Source: Protula sp. h YS-2021
Taxonomy: Eukaryota > Annelida > Polychaeta > Sabellida > Serpulidae
Assembly: GCA_949752745.1 (NCBI GenBank)
Contig: OX457026.1
Span: forward strand, 28,334,116 to 28,398,115
DNA: 64,000 nt
Direction: 5' to 3'
In this document: piece after piece, positions 62,740 through 64,000 of the stretch
Position numbering within the stretch: position 1 is the first letter of the stretch
Layout: the number at the start of each line of letters is the position of its first letter
The notes under the pieces: model-generated
What the model was told of the DNA's origin: nothing
Seen by the model: the letters and a program-made list of their open reading frames with translations, nothing else
Database searches by the model: none
Made by a program: the position numbers and the translations under genes

Positions 62740-63429
62740 ATGGAGGGAGTGGATCATCAATACATTGTGGTAGTCATGGAGAACAAGACAAGCAACGCAG
62801 CAGCGCAGCGCAGCAGCAGCAGCAGCTTTAAAATTAGTGCTAACTTAACCATTACTGTGGAGCATGGAGAATATGGGCCATTTCTACGCATCACACGTGG
62901 AGAGAGATGGTGTGCTTATTCACCATCTTTGTGGAAGATTGTGTGCCAGAGCTTGAAAAATTTACGTGACATTGGCTTCAAACTATACTTAACGCAAACG
63001 AAGTGGCTTGAAGTCATTTCATACTTGGATATGCGCTATGTGAGTTTTGTGCGCACGTCACGGTTTGAAGAGAAAGAATACACACATCACATCAACATGA
63101 ATGATGGTGAATGGGAGACACTGCTTCAGGAGATGGACAACATCAACTCAGCCCTATCGCCATGTGAGGAATGTCATGTCATAACTCCTATCAAGCTGCA
63201 AAAGGATGGTCGGATGAAGGTGTCAAAACTATCCAAGAAAAGGCTGGCTGAAGTTCAGTTGGAGAACATGAACGTACAAAATCAACTTGGACTTACCTGC
63301 GACTATTGTGGTGCTTGTGGATATGTGGAGGATTATCATTGCCACTGTCACAAGTATAATTGCAAGATGTGTGAACCAAACAACTTCTGCGGCAAGTGTG
63401 GAGTACTTAAAGTCTGTGAAGCAAAGTAA
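62740..63429 (+). CDS. Element protein 3: PC4-like repeats plus Cys/His cluster (229 aa)
   Basis: Start at MEGVDHQYIVVV, about 45 bases after the TATA box; the in-frame Met at 62686 lies upstream of that box. After a Ser/Ala linker encoded by CAG/AGC repeats come two similar beta-rich, helix-ended units: FKISANLTITVEHGEYGPFL to LWKIVCQSLKNL, and MRYVSFVRTSRFEEKEY to EWETLLQEMDNI. The pattern resembles the ssDNA-binding PC4/p15 coactivator fold, in tandem (inference by eye). The C-terminus has CEECHVITP, then CDYCGACG, CHCHKYNCKMC and CGKCGVLKVC, a dense Cys/His cluster likely to bind two or more zinc ions. A nucleic-acid-binding role in element replication or transcription would fit. Confidence 0.62.
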   Translation: MEGVDHQYIVVVMENKTSNAAAQRSSSSSFKISANLTITVEHGEYGPFLRITRGERWCAYSPSLWKIVCQSLKNLRDIGFKLYLTQTKWLEVISYLDMRYVSFVRTSRFEEKEYTHHINMNDGEWETLLQEMDNINSALSPCEECHVITPIKLQKDGRMKVSKLSKKRLAEVQLENMNVQNQLGLTCDYCGACGYVEDYHCHCHKYNCKMCEPNNFCGKCGVLKVCEAK

Positions 63430-63453
63430 AAGCCCACAAGACAGTGAAACAAG

Positions 63454-63948
63454 ATGGACGCATGTTTTAAAAAAGCTTATGTTGACTTGATGATTGCTAA
63501 ACTTGCTAGCTGTGGCACTCCAGTCTATCAACTTTATCATTTGGATGCTTTTTGGGATGTTGTACATCATAGTCTTGATGTGATTGAACTGCATTCAAGA
63601 TTTCTTGGAGAATGTCATAAAATTGGAATAGAAGAAGATCCTGACTTTGACTTTGATTCTGCACTTTATTCTGCTCGCACTGATGTTGAAGTATATTTCA
63701 CCGTGGTTGACTATTTGAGAGATTGTTGTAAAGAAGAAGAGGAAACCGAGCAGCTTTATCAGGTAAGTTATATAAAACCTTTTTTTTAATCATCTTTGTA
63801 ACAACATAGTGAATTGTTTCTCAAAGACATAATAATGTTTTTCTTACTAGCAAATTTAGTTTTATGTGAGTGGTTTCAACTTAAACAAAGAAAGAACATG
63901 ATAGAAGAGGCAGCAAATATATTAAAAGATATTTTATTACAGGAATAA
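63454..63948 (+). CDS. Element protein 4, unknown helical, one intron (104 aa)
   Basis: The ATG (MDACFKKAYVDL) lies 24 bases after the previous stop, with no TATA box of its own in view, so it may be expressed from a shared or alternatively spliced transcript. Exon 1 is 63454-63762 and ends CTTTATCAG before a consensus donor GTAAGT. The intron is 63763-63942, ending ATTTTATTACAG. Exon 2 adds only GAA and the stop TAA. Unspliced, the frame would add eight codons. AATAAA occurs at the stop itself (63944) and at 63962. It shares a pattern with element protein 2 (FWDVV, LHSRFLGEC, FDSALYSA). The acidic tail is CCKEEEETEQ. No known family. Confidence 0.58.
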
Positions 63949-63981
63949 ACCGACATGTCAGAATAAAGAAGCAAAGTCAAC

Positions 63982-64000
63982 ATGGAGAATCTTGTACTAT
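63982..64000 (+). CDS. Possible start of a further element gene
   Basis: ATGGAGAATCTTGTACT opens a frame that is still open at the window edge, 14 bases after an AATAAA signal. Too short to judge. Confidence 0.25.

Larger units (their letters stand above)
60838..64000 (+). mobile_element. Polinton-like virus-like element, left part
   Basis: Starts AGTAGTGTAGAAAGAGG, matching the AGTAGTATGAAAACAAG end of the palindrome. A TTTCACCGCACTTTGTGACGTCA segment and an ETS/CRE array follow. The stretch GTCATGATAAGCGTTA, GGCCGAGTCAATCA and ATGAAGCCAATGAACTCC is shared in order with 40440-40590. Inside are at least four small genes on the plus strand, packed with gaps of tens to a few hundred bases and served by close TATA boxes. 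It runs off the window, so its size and core genes are unknown. Polintons are usually 15-20 kb. It is inserted in an intron, or just 5', of the viperin exons on the opposite strand. Confidence 0.8.

Noticed and set aside
63229..63594. 121-codon minus-strand frame
   Set aside because: Antisense shadow of element genes 3 and 4, which have better start, promoter and splice signals.

Overview
This is animal nuclear DNA: AT-rich, with split host genes, microsatellites, G- and C-runs and many families of mobile DNA. A viperin homologue with GT-AG introns, a secreted ShKT-type protein and a DIRS retrotransposon suggest a marine invertebrate, plausibly a mollusc. The taxon is inference; nothing here fixes it.

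Layout. 1-3.3 kb is the decayed 3' half of a DIRS-type tyrosine-recombinase retrotransposon. 3.3-19.6 kb is mostly non-genic, with an AT-rich interleaved foldback repeat (6.6-8.1 kb), a MITE-like element (14.6-15.4 kb) and tandem repeats (15.8-17.0 kb). 19.6-27.6 kb is a second, apparently intact DIRS element on the minus strand, with open gag, RT/RNase H and tyrosine recombinase frames, inverted terminal repeats and an internal complementary region. 27.6-40.2 kb is intergenic with repeats and one candidate first exon.

40,197-47,437 is the most striking object: a 7.24-kb near-perfect palindrome with two 3,608-bp arms and a 25-nt spacer. It starts AGTAGT, ends ACTACT and is flanked by the 6-bp direct repeat ACCAGC. 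Each arm carries a compact intronless zinc-finger gene with its own TATA box and AATAAA signal, plus arrays of ETS/CRE sites and simple satellites. 48.2-50.2 kb holds a single-exon secreted or membrane ShKT-domain host gene. 50.2-59.7 kb holds minisatellites, two dead Tc1/mariner copies and a foldback repeat.

The last three coding exons of a viperin (RSAD2) homologue lie on the minus strand at 59,849-60,819. Only 18 bases beyond the viperin exon, at 60,838, a second element begins with the same AGTAGT end, the same ETS/CRE array and the same promoter module as the palindrome. It runs off the window, carrying at least four small tightly packed TATA-driven genes. One TATA box contains the stop codon of the gene before it, and another gene has a short intron.

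Interpretation (inference): the two elements belong to one family of virus-like integrating DNA elements. The AG...CT ends, 6-bp target duplication and repeated terminal triplet resemble Polinton/Maverick or adintovirus-type elements that replicate by protein priming. The palindrome looks like an integrated snap-back deletion derivative of such an element. The longer relative sits inside, or directly against, an intron of the antiviral gene viperin. The hallmark genes (protein-primed polymerase B, retroviral-type integrase, capsid) are not in view, so the class assignment is a hypothesis that the sequence beyond 64,000 would test.
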